Origin: Paramecium sonneborni
Taxonomy: Eukaryota; Ciliophora; Oligohymenophorea; Peniculida; Parameciidae
Length of the DNA: 64,000 nt
Assembly (NCBI GenBank): GCA_905182985.1
Contig: CAJJDN010000020.1
Span: 434,441 to 498,440, forward strand
Direction: 5' to 3'
The notes beneath the pieces were generated by a model. The model was not told the origin of the DNA, did not search any database, and saw nothing but the letters and a program-made list of their open reading frames with translations. The position numbers and the translations under genes are program-made. Positions 49,229 to 61,462 of this stretch are shown here, piece by piece. Each line of letters starts with the position of its first letter. The stretch's first letter is position 1.

Positions 49229-51497
49229 TCATTCATTTTTTACTAAATCATTACTTTCAAACACCTTATTTATATTTATCAATTCATTATTTATATCTTT
49301 CCATATTTCTCTTACCAACCATTGAGATAATGCTAAACTTTTCTCCAATGTACTCATTTATTAAAAAAAATCATCCAATTCTTTTTATGGATCATGATTC
49401 AAAAAATACCCTTATTTCTTTCTTTCGCTTTCAGAACTACTCAATCTTTTAAAATCACTTTTATTATATGGTTTACAATGTTATAGAGCTTAAACTATCT
49501 TATTAAATTCATTCTTTTTTTCTAAAGCAATCTTCTTTAACTTTTATGTATGTATTAATTTCTATCTTATTTTAATAAGCACACTAAGTGGTACTATTTA
49601 ATGAGGCTTAATCTTTCTTTTTAAATGATGTTTGCCTTACTATTTTTTTAATTTCTTTTCTAATCTCTTGTTTGCAAAAATGATCATTTGTACTACTTTC
49701 CTAAATCTATCCAAAAGCAAGTAAACTTTAGATTTTTTGTTATTTAATAGCTTATCTAAAATTCCCTCTGTTTTACTTTACCTGGTTTCATAAATAATAT
49801 TTTAATCATGATTTGAAACGATAAAGCAATTTCTTATTTCTATTTTATTTGCTTATTTTATTAATTCTAATCTTTATTGATTTAATCTAACTTTATTAGC
49901 TTCCATTTCATATTATTTTTATTAAATATTCATATCTTCCAATCTATGCAAAGCTAAAATTGATAAATATTATTAAAGTGCCTAAAATTCTTTTAGATTA
50001 ACAAAAAAGCTTTATTTATTAATAATCAAATAATAACAATCTTAAATTGCCATAGCATAATGTTATCTTTATTATTGAACTTGAATAAATTATTTTCTTA
50101 AAAAATATTCTTATTCTCCGAAAATGACACCATTTTTAATCTCTAATAATATTTTTCCAAATTAATTTCTATATTAAACTTATCCTTCAATCAAAAAGTA
50201 TATTTCTTCAACTGGATCTCCTTTTAACCAAATAAATTCTCCTGCTTTAGCTTTCATTAAACTGATATGACGAATAATTTTTAATGAAAATGGTATAGAA
50301 ATCTTAAATAACGAGATTCTTAATAATTCCTTTCTAGCTACAAAAAGTAATAATTTATTCTATAAATCTTATGGAATAATATTAAACCAGTCTGATTATA
50401 TCAATGTCCAACTCAAATTTTATTTATGATTTATAATTTAGAATTTTTACATATCAGCTTTATATTCAGGAAGTATAATTATTTGATTAAAAAGACTCTT
50501 AATTAAATTGACTCTTTAATAAAATTAACTTTCAGCATCCATATCATCAAGAATTCTTCTAGAATTACCAATAATTAAACTCATAAACATACCACCACAA
50601 AATGTTCCAATTATTGCACAGAGATATTCCAAAAGTCCATTTGGAATTGCATCACCATAACCTGTAGTAGATAATGTTTACATAGCCCAATACATAGCAT
50701 CTATATATTGAGGAATATCTTTTCCAGAATATTATATAGACATGGCCCATAAACATGTAGCATAATGGAATCCTATGGCACTAAAAAATAAAATTTAAAA
50801 TAAGGTTGCTTTTTTTTAATCTATAAAATTAAACCAAAATTCAATACTACCAAAATTAATTTTAAATACTATACATCTTATTTTAATTTAAAGAAGATGA
50901 ACTTATAATTTCTTATATTCTTTTAATTCTAACTACTTTAATCAATTGACAATAAGGTATTGGTATTATTGTGACGATATCAACTACAAACCATCCATTA
51001 AGATAATTTAAAAATATTTTCCTTTAATCTTATACTAAATTGTTATGTTCATCATAATAGCACATTCTAGTTAATAATATTAAATCAAAGCCTTTAATTA
51101 ATAAATTTGTTTACAAAAAATAATAGAAAAGAAATATGACGTTATTTCATAAACTTTTAGATCTTTTTCGAAAGCAACTGCAAAAGGAATATAAATAGAT
51201 GAGTATATCAAAATGAAGAACATAAAAATATCCCAAAATTTTTTGAAAGCATCATTCTTGGCTTTAATACTGATTCATAAATACTGGATGAAGGAGGTAT
51301 TTATTATTCTTTTAATTGAATTTCACATTTAATATCTTCTTATCATATTATTGTTTTATTGATAGAAATATTGTAATCAAATAAACCTTCCTAAATTATT
51401 TAGCTAATCTTCTTTAAATGTTTAGTTTTTTCATTTACTATTCCTAAGCAATTTTTCGTGATCTAACTTAGAATACAATAAAACTTTTTTATTTCAT
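49229..51497 (-). CDS. K+ channel with cyclic-nucleotide-binding domain, second copy of the family
   Basis: Start 51497, stop 49229-49231, introns 51257-51284 (28 nt), 51092-51114 (23 nt) and 50847-50874 (28 nt); 729 aa. S1 is WDIFMFFILIYSSIYIPFAV, preceded by the usual HPNDAFKKF. S3 includes GWFVVDIVTIIPIPYCQLIK, then S4/S5, then the K+ filter QTLSTTGYGDAIPNG near residue 252 and S6 with a GGMFMSLIIGNSRRIL gate. A binding domain follows near residue 400: MKAKAGEFIWLKGDPVEEIY, FLIEGQVQYRNQ, NGVIFGEQEYFLRKQ. The C-terminal ~250 residues are basic and helical. The frame stays open until 66 bp before the AAA gene start. It shares topology with the channel at 15071-17750. Confidence 0.88.
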
Positions 51498-51683
51498 GCA
51501 AGGAAGTTTTACTAATTCTTTTTTCAATTTATTTTTCTTTCTGTAAAGGAGACTATGATAAAAGTTTTAAGATTTCCCCTCTAGGTGAGATTAAATCATT
51601 TGTAGATGAATGTCTTTCTGTAAAAAGTAAGGTATGTGCTTTTTTTTATTGAATTTACATATTTTAAGAAATATAATTATAAA

Positions 51684-53348
51684 ATGTAATCAATTAAACC
51701 AATAGTTCAATAAATCTCTTATGCTAGATAAGGAATAAATGAGAAAAAAAATATTTCAGAGAATATAGAAAAAATGAAGGCAGCATTTGATTAATTAGCA
51801 CCAGCAATTAGAAATTAATAAGATTACATCTAAAACATGAATCCATCTTCTATTTAAGTAAAGGATGGAGCAGAAAAATTATAAGAATAGAAAAGATATT
51901 TTTTAAGATTTTTAGATCTAATAAATTATGAATTATCTGAATTATTGAATATTGCAAGAAATACTATGGGTTTGAAAGATAAAAATACAAATCCAGATCC
52001 TTTTTGGGAAAAGATTCTCTATTAAAAAGTTAAATTTATAGAATCAATCAAAGATTAACTGACTCCTGATACAAATTATTTTGAATTGCTTTTTAAAACT
52101 TTAAATTTAAGGGATAATTTAATTATATAATTTATTAAAGGATTATTACATAGAAAACTTCTCTTATGGAAAGACATGAATATAAGAAACGAACCTTTTG
52201 TTCATGCTTAGATTAAAGCATTATTAAATAATATAGAATCTAAATAAACAAAAGGATAAATAGTTAGTGAAAAATTGGAGTTTAAAGAAATTGATTTTAT
52301 AAGTGAAACAATAGCAGGAGTTTGGAGATTTTAATTAGAAACAAAAGAAGAGAGTTATTCAATAGGAATATTTTTGAATTTATTAAAAGATACTTATGAT
52401 GATTTAATTACAAGTTTATTAAATTATTGTAATTTGTCATCAGATCCAGCTGCATTAAAATAAGTTACAAATAATTCAAAGTAAGTTTAGAGTCTTAGAC
52501 AATAAATAGAGATTTTAGTAGATGAAAATGAAAAGTTAACTAAGTAAATAAATGAATTGAAAGTTACTAAAAGGTCTAATGAATTTGTTGAAATAAAAAG
52601 ATTATAATAAGTGATTGAAGAATTAGAAGTTAATTTATCTAGAAAAACTAGAGAAATAGATGAATTGATGGCTAATTCTAAAGGAAGTCTAAGTTTAATT
52701 TAGAATTTAAGAGAAAAACTTAAGGATGTTGAGGAAGAAAATCATAGATATAATAATATATTTTTTCCAAAATAAAAAGATATTGAGTAATAAACAGCCA
52801 AATTATTGGATGAATTTTCATAAATTAAAAAAGATATTGATACATATAGTTCCTTATTTAAAATGGAAAGTTAAATTAGAGAAAAAGCTTTGAAAAGTAA
52901 AGAGTAATCTGAAGATTAAGTCTAAAAGTTAGTTGATATGTTGGGAAGATCTAAATAGAAAGTATTAATTTAAAATAAATAAAAGAATAAGGAACTTTAG
53001 GAGGTTATAAAATAAAAAGAATCAATTATTAATAAAGTTTTAGAAGCTAAAAGATAAAATATGGAAGAAATCGAAATTATCAAAAAGGAAATTACTAATC
53101 TCAAAGACTAAGTTCTATATGAGGTAATTTTATAATGATCTTAGTAAAATAGAGTCAAAGAGGTATAAGTATAATTTGATGTATTGGAGAAAAAGTATTA
53201 AGACATGTTTGAAATAAATACACATTTCAATAAAAGAATATATGAACTAGAACGATAAAAAAAAGAATTACTAGATATTTTAAAGAATCATGATATCGAA
53301 CCAGATCCAACTAAATTGAGTATATTTAATGAATCAAAATAATAATGA
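51684..53348 (+). CDS. Coiled-coil protein, 547 aa
   Basis: ATG 51684, one 21-nt intron (53124-53144), TGA 53346-53348. Residues 1-270 look globular and helical (FLRFLDLINYELSELLNIAR, FKEIDFISETIAGVWRFQLE). Residues about 275-530 are an almost unbroken coiled coil (QSLRQQIEILVDENEKLTKQ, LERQKKELLDILKNHD). No TM or zinc motifs. The 186-bp spacer to the divergent channel gene (51498-51683) must hold both promoters. An in-frame upstream ATG at 51555 exists, but the added sequence is low-complexity, so I prefer the later start. Cytoskeletal scaffold inferred; no family recognised. Confidence 0.68.
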
Positions 53349-53758
53349 ATTATTTTATTTATCAATTTACATCTATATTCTTATAAATTTCAACAAAAAT
53401 TAATTTTAATTATAGAATAATCTTCAGTAAAAATTAAAAGAATGGTAAAATTCTAAATTTTAGATTAAAAACAAATTAATATTTTTTTATTAGTCTTGTA
53501 AATAATTCTATTTTCTTTTTAAAATAATTGTAGAAGAAATAATCATTTAAGCCTTATATTGAGTGTAAATTGTAATCATTTTATAGCTCCATAAAGGTTA
53601 GATCTAAGACTCATCATAAATAGAAATTCAAAAATTGAATTATGGAATAATCTTCAAAAAAAATAATTTATATTATATTCTGATTTCTATTAATTTATAA
53701 GTATTTATATTAAATCTTGATTTCATTTCAAAAAACATAAAGAAAATAATATTAAAAC
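53349..53758. other. Spacer, 410 bp
   Basis: AT-rich DNA between two plus-strand genes. I see no convincing exon, repeat or RNA-like element in it. Confidence 0.45.
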
Positions 53759-54343
53759 ATGAATAGTTAAATTCTTATGCCTATATTTCCCTATTATTTA
53801 AATGTAATATTGCCATATAATATGGTCTATTATGCTTATGGTATGCATAACTAATTGAGAAAAAGTGATATTTCAATAAAATAAGAGGAGAACAAAGAGA
53901 GTATTACAAAAGAAGAATTTATAGAAAGTTCCAAATAAGAAGAATGCAACTTAAAAATTGAGATAACTGAAATGAGTAGTTACTATCAGATATTCCCTGG
54001 CCAGACTAAAAATTATTATAAGAATATTGGCTAAAAGATAAATAAGTTCATAGAAAGTGAGTTTTCAGAATTCAGTTAGATCAAGCAAGATAAAATCATC
54101 TAAAAGTTTTTAAGAATTGATAAATAGAAATATAATAGAGATTCAATATAGAAATTGATGAAATCAAAGAAAGGCAGAAGAATATGTAAATTATTCTTTG
54201 CATAATTTAAATGGGTGATACCATTTGTTTCTTAGAATAAGACTGATTTGGATTTGTATTTTAGATACAATAGAATACTTTGTGTGAAAAAGTAGAGGGA
54301 ATAGAAGAAGAGGAATGAATTTTAGATTCCGGAGAAACTTTGA
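53759..54343 (+). CDS. Hypothetical protein, 194 aa
   Basis: Single exon, ATG 53759, TGA 54341-54343. The first 25 residues are aromatic and hydrophobic (FPYYLNVILPYNMVYYAYG). The rest is Lys/Glu/Gln-rich and helical, with a basic patch (KSKKGRRICKLFFAQFKW) near residue 145. No family recognised; a nuclear or cytoskeletal basic protein is possible. Confidence 0.5.
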
Positions 54344-54551
54344 TAAATTTATCACTATTTTTATATATTCATAAAGCATAATTAAATGATAAAAAATTTG
54401 TTTAAATAAATGAGATTAATAGATTGAACAAAGAGCATTCATTAATAAGTTAGTAATATGATAAGTTCTAGGATATATAAATATAATGTAGAAAAATCAT
54501 TGTAAAGTTTAGAAAATGATTTTTTTAAAGGATAATTTTGGAACTACTATA

Positions 54552-55724
54552 TCAAAAATAAAAATGTCAAGAGGATTTCATGAAGATTAGCAGTTTAAAA
54601 AAGAATTTTTATAAATAGTTGATGCACATGGTGGTGAGAATTGTAGACATTGGACAAAAGTAGCAAGAGTATATTTTGAAACAACAGGGATATAAGTGAA
54701 TTAGACTTATAAATTAAGAAAGAGATGGGAAACATTGACTGGATATAAAGAGAATTTAAGTGAAGAGCAAGCAAAGATTTTATATGAGACAGGAATTAAA
54801 TGTAGAGGAAATAATAAAGGAGGATTATAGAATTTTACATAATAAACAGGTGTTAGGTATTATTAGTTAATATATGATAATAGAATGTATTTAGGTAGAT
54901 ATACAAAAACTATATCTAAATGGTTAAGAGGAGCAATAAAATTATTTTAGGAAATGTATATTCATGATAAGAAAACAAGGTATAGAAGATTAGATGAAGA
55001 TAATTATCGTTTATCATATGTTTCAATTCATATAATGTTAAGAGCAGTAGATGTTAATGATATAGGAGATGATCCAATATTTTAGGAATTAAAATAATGT
55101 GCAATTAAATTAGAATAACTATTATTATTACATGCTAAAATTAATAAAGAATTCGATAAAAGAGAAAATTATGAAAATTATGATATTTATAAAAACTTTT
55201 TAAGTAGATGGTAATTCAGAAGAATCATGTTCTTTTTAGATTATGTTAATGAATTAAAATAAATTAGTATCAGTTATTATAAAGAATTGGTTATATTAGC
55301 TCATCCTTTATTAAAATAATCGATAGAGTTGAATAAGTAGACTGAAATCTATTAGAAAATAATTCTAGAATCAGATTGGTAATCTAAATATCAGTTATAT
55401 AATTTATGTTAAGCTTTATAAGAGAATTAAGAATATTCAATGTTAATTAAAAAGGCATCAAAGAAATAAAAAGAATAAATAAATAAAGATCCATAAGAGA
55501 AATCTTTAGATGTAGATAATAATAATATTAAGAATGATAATATGTTATAAGGATATGATGTAGTATCAAAATCAGTTCATAAAGTATGTAATAAAATGGC
55601 ACATGCAAGAATAACTCCAACAGAAAAATAAAAATTAAGAACATTTAGAGGACATTATGTTAGACCAGGTTAGATTAAATCAAAGGGTTGGACTACAATA
55701 TTATTTGATCATGATTTACCTTCA
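54552..55724. repeat. First copy of a 1173-bp exact direct repeat (likely assembly duplication)
   Basis: Identical by eye to 55726-56898 at an offset of 1174 bp, with a single N at 55725 between the copies. It contains the first 387 codons of the ARID-like gene B. Confidence 0.9.
54564..55724 (+). pseudogene. Truncated duplicate of ARID-like gene B, 5' part
   Basis: Starts with the same ATG context as the gene at 55738 and runs 1161 nt until the N at 55725, where the frame is cut. This copy is joined to the natural upstream region; the copy after the N has the natural 3' end. Together they almost certainly represent one gene. Confidence 0.8.
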
Positions 55725-55725
55725 N
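55725..55725. other. Single-N contig junction
   Basis: A lone N separates two identical 1173-bp copies. Confidence 0.9.
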
Positions 55726-56898
55726 TCAAAAATAAAAATGTCAAGAGGATTTCATGAAGATTAGCAGTTTAAAAAAGAATTTTTATAAATAGTTGATGCA
55801 CATGGTGGTGAGAATTGTAGACATTGGACAAAAGTAGCAAGAGTATATTTTGAAACAACAGGGATATAAGTGAATTAGACTTATAAATTAAGAAAGAGAT
55901 GGGAAACATTGACTGGATATAAAGAGAATTTAAGTGAAGAGCAAGCAAAGATTTTATATGAGACAGGAATTAAATGTAGAGGAAATAATAAAGGAGGATT
56001 ATAGAATTTTACATAATAAACAGGTGTTAGGTATTATTAGTTAATATATGATAATAGAATGTATTTAGGTAGATATACAAAAACTATATCTAAATGGTTA
56101 AGAGGAGCAATAAAATTATTTTAGGAAATGTATATTCATGATAAGAAAACAAGGTATAGAAGATTAGATGAAGATAATTATCGTTTATCATATGTTTCAA
56201 TTCATATAATGTTAAGAGCAGTAGATGTTAATGATATAGGAGATGATCCAATATTTTAGGAATTAAAATAATGTGCAATTAAATTAGAATAACTATTATT
56301 ATTACATGCTAAAATTAATAAAGAATTCGATAAAAGAGAAAATTATGAAAATTATGATATTTATAAAAACTTTTTAAGTAGATGGTAATTCAGAAGAATC
56401 ATGTTCTTTTTAGATTATGTTAATGAATTAAAATAAATTAGTATCAGTTATTATAAAGAATTGGTTATATTAGCTCATCCTTTATTAAAATAATCGATAG
56501 AGTTGAATAAGTAGACTGAAATCTATTAGAAAATAATTCTAGAATCAGATTGGTAATCTAAATATCAGTTATATAATTTATGTTAAGCTTTATAAGAGAA
56601 TTAAGAATATTCAATGTTAATTAAAAAGGCATCAAAGAAATAAAAAGAATAAATAAATAAAGATCCATAAGAGAAATCTTTAGATGTAGATAATAATAAT
56701 ATTAAGAATGATAATATGTTATAAGGATATGATGTAGTATCAAAATCAGTTCATAAAGTATGTAATAAAATGGCACATGCAAGAATAACTCCAACAGAAA
56801 AATAAAAATTAAGAACATTTAGAGGACATTATGTTAGACCAGGTTAGATTAAATCAAAGGGTTGGACTACAATATTATTTGATCATGATTTACCTTCA
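55726..56898. repeat. Second copy of the 1173-bp direct repeat
   Basis: See 54552-55724; continues into unique sequence that completes gene B. Confidence 0.9.
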
Positions 56899-57060
56899 AG
56901 TTAAGATGAAAAAGAAATAGATGATTAATAAAATTTTAGTAATTTAGATATGAAAGAACTCTCTAGAATTTATAATAATAATTTTGAAAAAGACATTGGA
57001 AAATTGTAGAGAAAATAAAAAGAAAAAAAATTAAAAAAAAATAAACCATATGCATTTTGA
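55738..57060 (+). CDS. ARID-like protein B, paralogue of 37425-38735
   Basis: ATG 55738, no introns, TGA 57058-57060; 440 aa. Residues 10-60: KKEFLQIVDAHGGENCRHWT, then KVARVYFETTG and YKLRKRWETLTGY, which match the positions conserved in protein A and resemble an ARID fold (GG, W, V-A, L-x-x-R-W). Then ILYETGIKCRGNNKGGLQNF, MYLGRYTKTISKWLRGAIKL, IMLRAVDVNDIGDDPIF, and near the end LRTFRGHYVRPGQIKSKGWT followed by TILFDHD. The C-terminus is basic (KLQRKQKEKKLKKNK), suggesting nuclear localisation. By eye, identity to protein A is about one third over the full length. Putative DNA-binding protein of an undescribed family; function unknown. Confidence 0.78.
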
Positions 57061-57103
57061 TTTATAATAGGTTAAGAATTTATTTTTTAATTAAATTAAT
57101 ATT

Positions 57104-58277
57104 ATGATTGATTTTAGTTATTTACGACCTCCTCTTGATGTATATTAAATTAAACATGATGGTTGGTTATCATTTCATAATTATAGCCTTTTATATAAAA
57201 CATGGGGAAGGGAAGAATCATACTAGAAAAATATTTTTTAATCAAGAATTTGATGAATATGAAAAATAAAAAATACAAGAGTTGACTATAAGTATTTAAT
57301 AACATAAATTAACATTACCTTCTGAGTATGATCATTATAGACTTTTAGTTGGTGTTAAGAGCTGACTCTTAAATATTGTTATTCAGGAGGATTTGAAATT
57401 AGTAAATGCATTTAAAGGTTACAAAAACATTTAGAGTGGATTCATGATGAAAATTATCAAGTTTTATCTCCAGAGGCTGAATAATATTTAGTTTAAATTT
57501 ATAAATATTCAATCTAGAAACAAGGCTACATTTATTAATTTGGAAGAGATCATTAATACAGACCTGTTATTTATATATAATTGTAAATGATTTCCAAAAA
57601 TAAAGTTCATGTGCCAACTCTTTTAAATGCAGCAACTGCTATTGGAAATATTGTAACTAAGTTTATGTATACTCGTGGTTATGTTGAAAATTGGATTGTT
57701 ATATTGGATAGTGGTGGAAGTGGATTATTCGATTTTCCTTTCTCCACTCTCAATATGATTAATGAATTCTTTTCAATTAATTACACTAGTTCATTACATA
57801 AAATGTTTATTTTGAATCCTTCCTTCTTTTTTAATTCCTCATGGAAATTAATTGAAAGTATAATTCGATATCTCATTTTTTAGAAATTATTCATCCAGAA
57901 ACTGCTGCCAAAATCAATTTCCTTAAAGCTTAAGATTTTTATAAATTATAAGAATTAATTCCAGCTGAAGAAATAGAAATCAAATATGGTGGTTAACATC
58001 CTAATTTAACTACTTTCTGGCCTCCTATTAATACTAAAGCTCAAAATAATTAACCAAATGAAGAATTTCAACATATTCAAAGACCTCCTACTCTTACAAA
58101 ACGTACTTAAAGTCTTAAAGAATCTGAATATTTTAGTATTGATAATAATTCTAAAGAGTTTTATAATAATTCTAAAATGAAAGGTAATCTATTATTTAAG
58201 TAGAATATCGGATACATGAACAATTTCAAGAAGTGGATTAATAGCATGCTCAATGTTGTTCTTGTAATATAATGTGA
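57104..58277 (+). CDS. CRAL-TRIO (Sec14-like) lipid-binding protein, second gene
   Basis: ATG 57104, introns 57162-57186 (25 nt), 57326-57348 (23 nt), 57858-57883 (26 nt) and 58184-58203 (20 nt), TGA 58275-58277; 359 aa. The CRAL-TRIO-N part reads TLKYCYSGGFEISKCIQRLQ followed by KHLEWI. The lipid-binding part has FGRDHQYRPVIYIQL, YVENWIVILDSGGSGLFDFP and HKMFILNPSFFFNSSWKLIE, then IHPETAAKINFL and IEIKYGG, in canonical order. The Cys-rich end (HAQCCSCNIM) could be a palmitoylation site. The stop falls inside the 1319-bp repeat, only 34 bp before the CFAP97-like start. Lipid transfer or presentation to kinases is inferred from the family. Confidence 0.87.
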
Positions 58278-59562
58278 AACAAAATAATTTTTTTATTATA
58301 TTAAATATTTTATGGATAGAGATCTTATAAAAGGAAATAAAATATGTTATAATTATGAAAAAGAACGATTAAGATAAATTCATAAACACAATCTCTAGAT
58401 AGCACATCCTTTAAGTATATTACTTAAAAACAATTAACAGTTAGAACTTAAATGGAAAGATTATCATAAAACTAAAATAAGAAACTATAAATATAAGAAG
58501 AGAGATTTACTGAAATTGAAAGAGAAAATCGTATCTTATTAGAAAAGATTCAAAATATTATGAGTAATCTTATAATATAATAGTAGATAATGAACGTAAG
58601 AGAGCAACTTCAAATTGGTAGAATAATAATATGACAGCCTCTAATTTTAATTAATCTTAATCTGTTAATAGGAAATAATCTCTAAATAAAGAAAAAAGGA
58701 AAAAAGAGTTGGTCAGAATTACAATTGAAAATTAAAGATTAATGAATAGACTAGTTACTAAAAAACCTAATTATAATACTAAAATTATTTTAAAATAAAC
58801 CTCTTAATAATAATAATTAGTTAATTAGATTGCTGAATACCCACTCAAAAAATCAAGGATTCAAAGCTCTAATCGATAAAAAAGCGTTGATCTTTCAAGT
58901 AAATATGATCTGTTATTAAAGAGAGTAGTTTTATGGGATGTTTGCCTATTTAGTGTAATTAAACACCTAATAATTAATAATCCAAAAAAATTATGCTTTA
59001 TAAATCAAATAAAAAAATTAATGATAAATTATACTACATTGAGGTTTTCTATGAAGATGAGTATATATTACAAATATTCATTCTAGTCTATTTAAAATTA
59101 CTGTAGATGATGAACAATGTCCAAATACAAAGGTATTTGAAATGCCTCAAGAAGATGGTTAAATTGTTTTGAAAGAGATATACAATAATAATATATTATA
59201 GTTAGTAGAAGCTATAAGTGTTGATAATAATATTCATTTAGCAGGATTGGAATAATTTGAGTAATCTCAATGATTCATATATAATTTTTTGAAATATTTT
59301 TTCTATTTTCTACTAATTTTAAATAAATATTAATCATTTTAATAATCTTTAAAATTTCTTTTAAATTACTATTCGTATCATTCTTAAAGAATTTTCTATG
59401 AATACCTACTTACTTTAAGTTTAGTTCATTTTTGAAAACTATTTTATTGCAATCTATACTGTTTTAAAATATATGTAATAACCTTTTTAAGGATTATTTC
59501 AATTTTTTTTTATTTCATTTTAAAAACATTTTACAATTTTAATTTTTGCCATATCTATGAAT
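58244..59562. repeat. First copy of a 1319-bp exact direct repeat (likely assembly duplication)
   Basis: Identical by eye to 59564-60882 at an offset of 1320 bp, with a single N at 59563. Includes the last codons of the Sec14-like gene, the whole CFAP97-like gene and 289 bp of downstream AT-rich DNA. Confidence 0.9.
58312..59273 (+). CDS. CFAP97 / Hemingway-domain protein (ciliary)
   Basis: ATG 58312, TGA 59271-59273, four introns of 26, 20, 23 and 26 nt, near 58415-58440, 58618-58640, 58900-58922 and 59060-59086; 288 aa. The central block KKLQIQEERFTEIERENRIL followed by LEKIQNIM and then RKKELVRITIENQRLMNRL is the signature of CFAP97/KIAA1430-type proteins, found in cilia and flagella of many eukaryotes. 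The C-terminal ~100 residues (MLYKSNKKINDKLYYIEVFY, LFKITVDDEQCPN) look like a small beta domain. A role in axoneme assembly or stability is inferred from the family. The identical copy at 59632-60593 is probably an artefact. Confidence 0.72.
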
Positions 59563-59563
59563 N
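59563..59563. other. Single-N contig junction
   Basis: A lone N separates two identical 1319-bp copies. Confidence 0.9.
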
Positions 59564-60882
59564 GCATGCTCAATGTTGTTCTTGTAATATAATGTGAAAC
59601 AAAATAATTTTTTTATTATATTAAATATTTTATGGATAGAGATCTTATAAAAGGAAATAAAATATGTTATAATTATGAAAAAGAACGATTAAGATAAATT
59701 CATAAACACAATCTCTAGATAGCACATCCTTTAAGTATATTACTTAAAAACAATTAACAGTTAGAACTTAAATGGAAAGATTATCATAAAACTAAAATAA
59801 GAAACTATAAATATAAGAAGAGAGATTTACTGAAATTGAAAGAGAAAATCGTATCTTATTAGAAAAGATTCAAAATATTATGAGTAATCTTATAATATAA
59901 TAGTAGATAATGAACGTAAGAGAGCAACTTCAAATTGGTAGAATAATAATATGACAGCCTCTAATTTTAATTAATCTTAATCTGTTAATAGGAAATAATC
60001 TCTAAATAAAGAAAAAAGGAAAAAAGAGTTGGTCAGAATTACAATTGAAAATTAAAGATTAATGAATAGACTAGTTACTAAAAAACCTAATTATAATACT
60101 AAAATTATTTTAAAATAAACCTCTTAATAATAATAATTAGTTAATTAGATTGCTGAATACCCACTCAAAAAATCAAGGATTCAAAGCTCTAATCGATAAA
60201 AAAGCGTTGATCTTTCAAGTAAATATGATCTGTTATTAAAGAGAGTAGTTTTATGGGATGTTTGCCTATTTAGTGTAATTAAACACCTAATAATTAATAA
60301 TCCAAAAAAATTATGCTTTATAAATCAAATAAAAAAATTAATGATAAATTATACTACATTGAGGTTTTCTATGAAGATGAGTATATATTACAAATATTCA
60401 TTCTAGTCTATTTAAAATTACTGTAGATGATGAACAATGTCCAAATACAAAGGTATTTGAAATGCCTCAAGAAGATGGTTAAATTGTTTTGAAAGAGATA
60501 TACAATAATAATATATTATAGTTAGTAGAAGCTATAAGTGTTGATAATAATATTCATTTAGCAGGATTGGAATAATTTGAGTAATCTCAATGATTCATAT
60601 ATAATTTTTTGAAATATTTTTTCTATTTTCTACTAATTTTAAATAAATATTAATCATTTTAATAATCTTTAAAATTTCTTTTAAATTACTATTCGTATCA
60701 TTCTTAAAGAATTTTCTATGAATACCTACTTACTTTAAGTTTAGTTCATTTTTGAAAACTATTTTATTGCAATCTATACTGTTTTAAAATATATGTAATA
60801 ACCTTTTTAAGGATTATTTCAATTTTTTTTTATTTCATTTTAAAAACATTTTACAATTTTAATTTTTGCCATATCTATGAAT
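59564..60882. repeat. Second copy of the 1319-bp direct repeat
   Basis: See 58244-59562. It begins inside the last exon of the Sec14-like gene, so it also carries an 11-codon fragment of that gene, and it continues into unique sequence after 60882. Confidence 0.9.
59632..60593 (+). CDS. Duplicate copy of the CFAP97-like gene (probably artefactual)
   Basis: Base-for-base the same gene as 58312-59273, with the same four introns and stop. Identity extends through introns and the AT-rich flank, which real ciliate duplicates rarely keep. Only one copy should be counted unless long reads show otherwise. Confidence 0.7.
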
Positions 60883-61462
60883 AATAAACAATTTTTAAAA
60901 CTTATTATTAAATTTAATCAAATATTTTGAAAAGAATTGAATATAAGTTTTCATTATTTGAAAAAGTAATATTGCATATTATAAATCATTAAATAATATG
61001 ATTTATTTTTAGTTTTATGATGGATGGTTTAAAAAAACATCAAAAATTTTAAATTAAAATATTTATTTTTTGAATTATAGATATAGAGGTAAGTTATTGT
61101 AATATATATAATTATTTGATAAATAATGGTAGTTTTTATTATTAAGGCATGTTATATTAATCATAAATTTCAATGAGGTAATAGGATCAAACTAAGGATC
61201 AAATGACTAAGAAACTTTGCATAAATACATGACAAAACTCTGAATGCAAATACTAAGATATTAAATCTATATAATAAATATTAATGATTACTGATAAGTG
61301 TAAGATAGAAATATTTATAAAAACATTCCTAAAATACATAAATTTCCAAAAACATTAAGTGTTTTGTAAGACTTTTTGCAAGCACCAGTAATTCCTGATG
61401 AATAATAAATGCATTAGAATAGAATATTAATGCAAGAACATAAGATTATCATTTGATGAATA
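60594..61462. other. Spacer, about 870 bp
   Basis: The first 289 bp belong to the repeat; the rest is very AT-rich. A plus-strand frame of 87 codons (61283-61545) overlaps the minus-strand gene and has no supporting intron or motif. No RNA gene or promoter motif is evident. Confidence 0.4.

Noticed and set aside
49229..49420. Treating this stretch as the N-terminus of the AAA ATPase
   Set aside because: It is in frame with the channel CNBD and ends in TGA at 49229-49231, whereas the AAA frame begins cleanly at ATG 49162.
36284..60882. Recent segmental duplications or mobile elements
   Set aside because: Copies are exact, lack target-site duplications or transposase, and are separated by exactly one N each, which points to assembly overlap.
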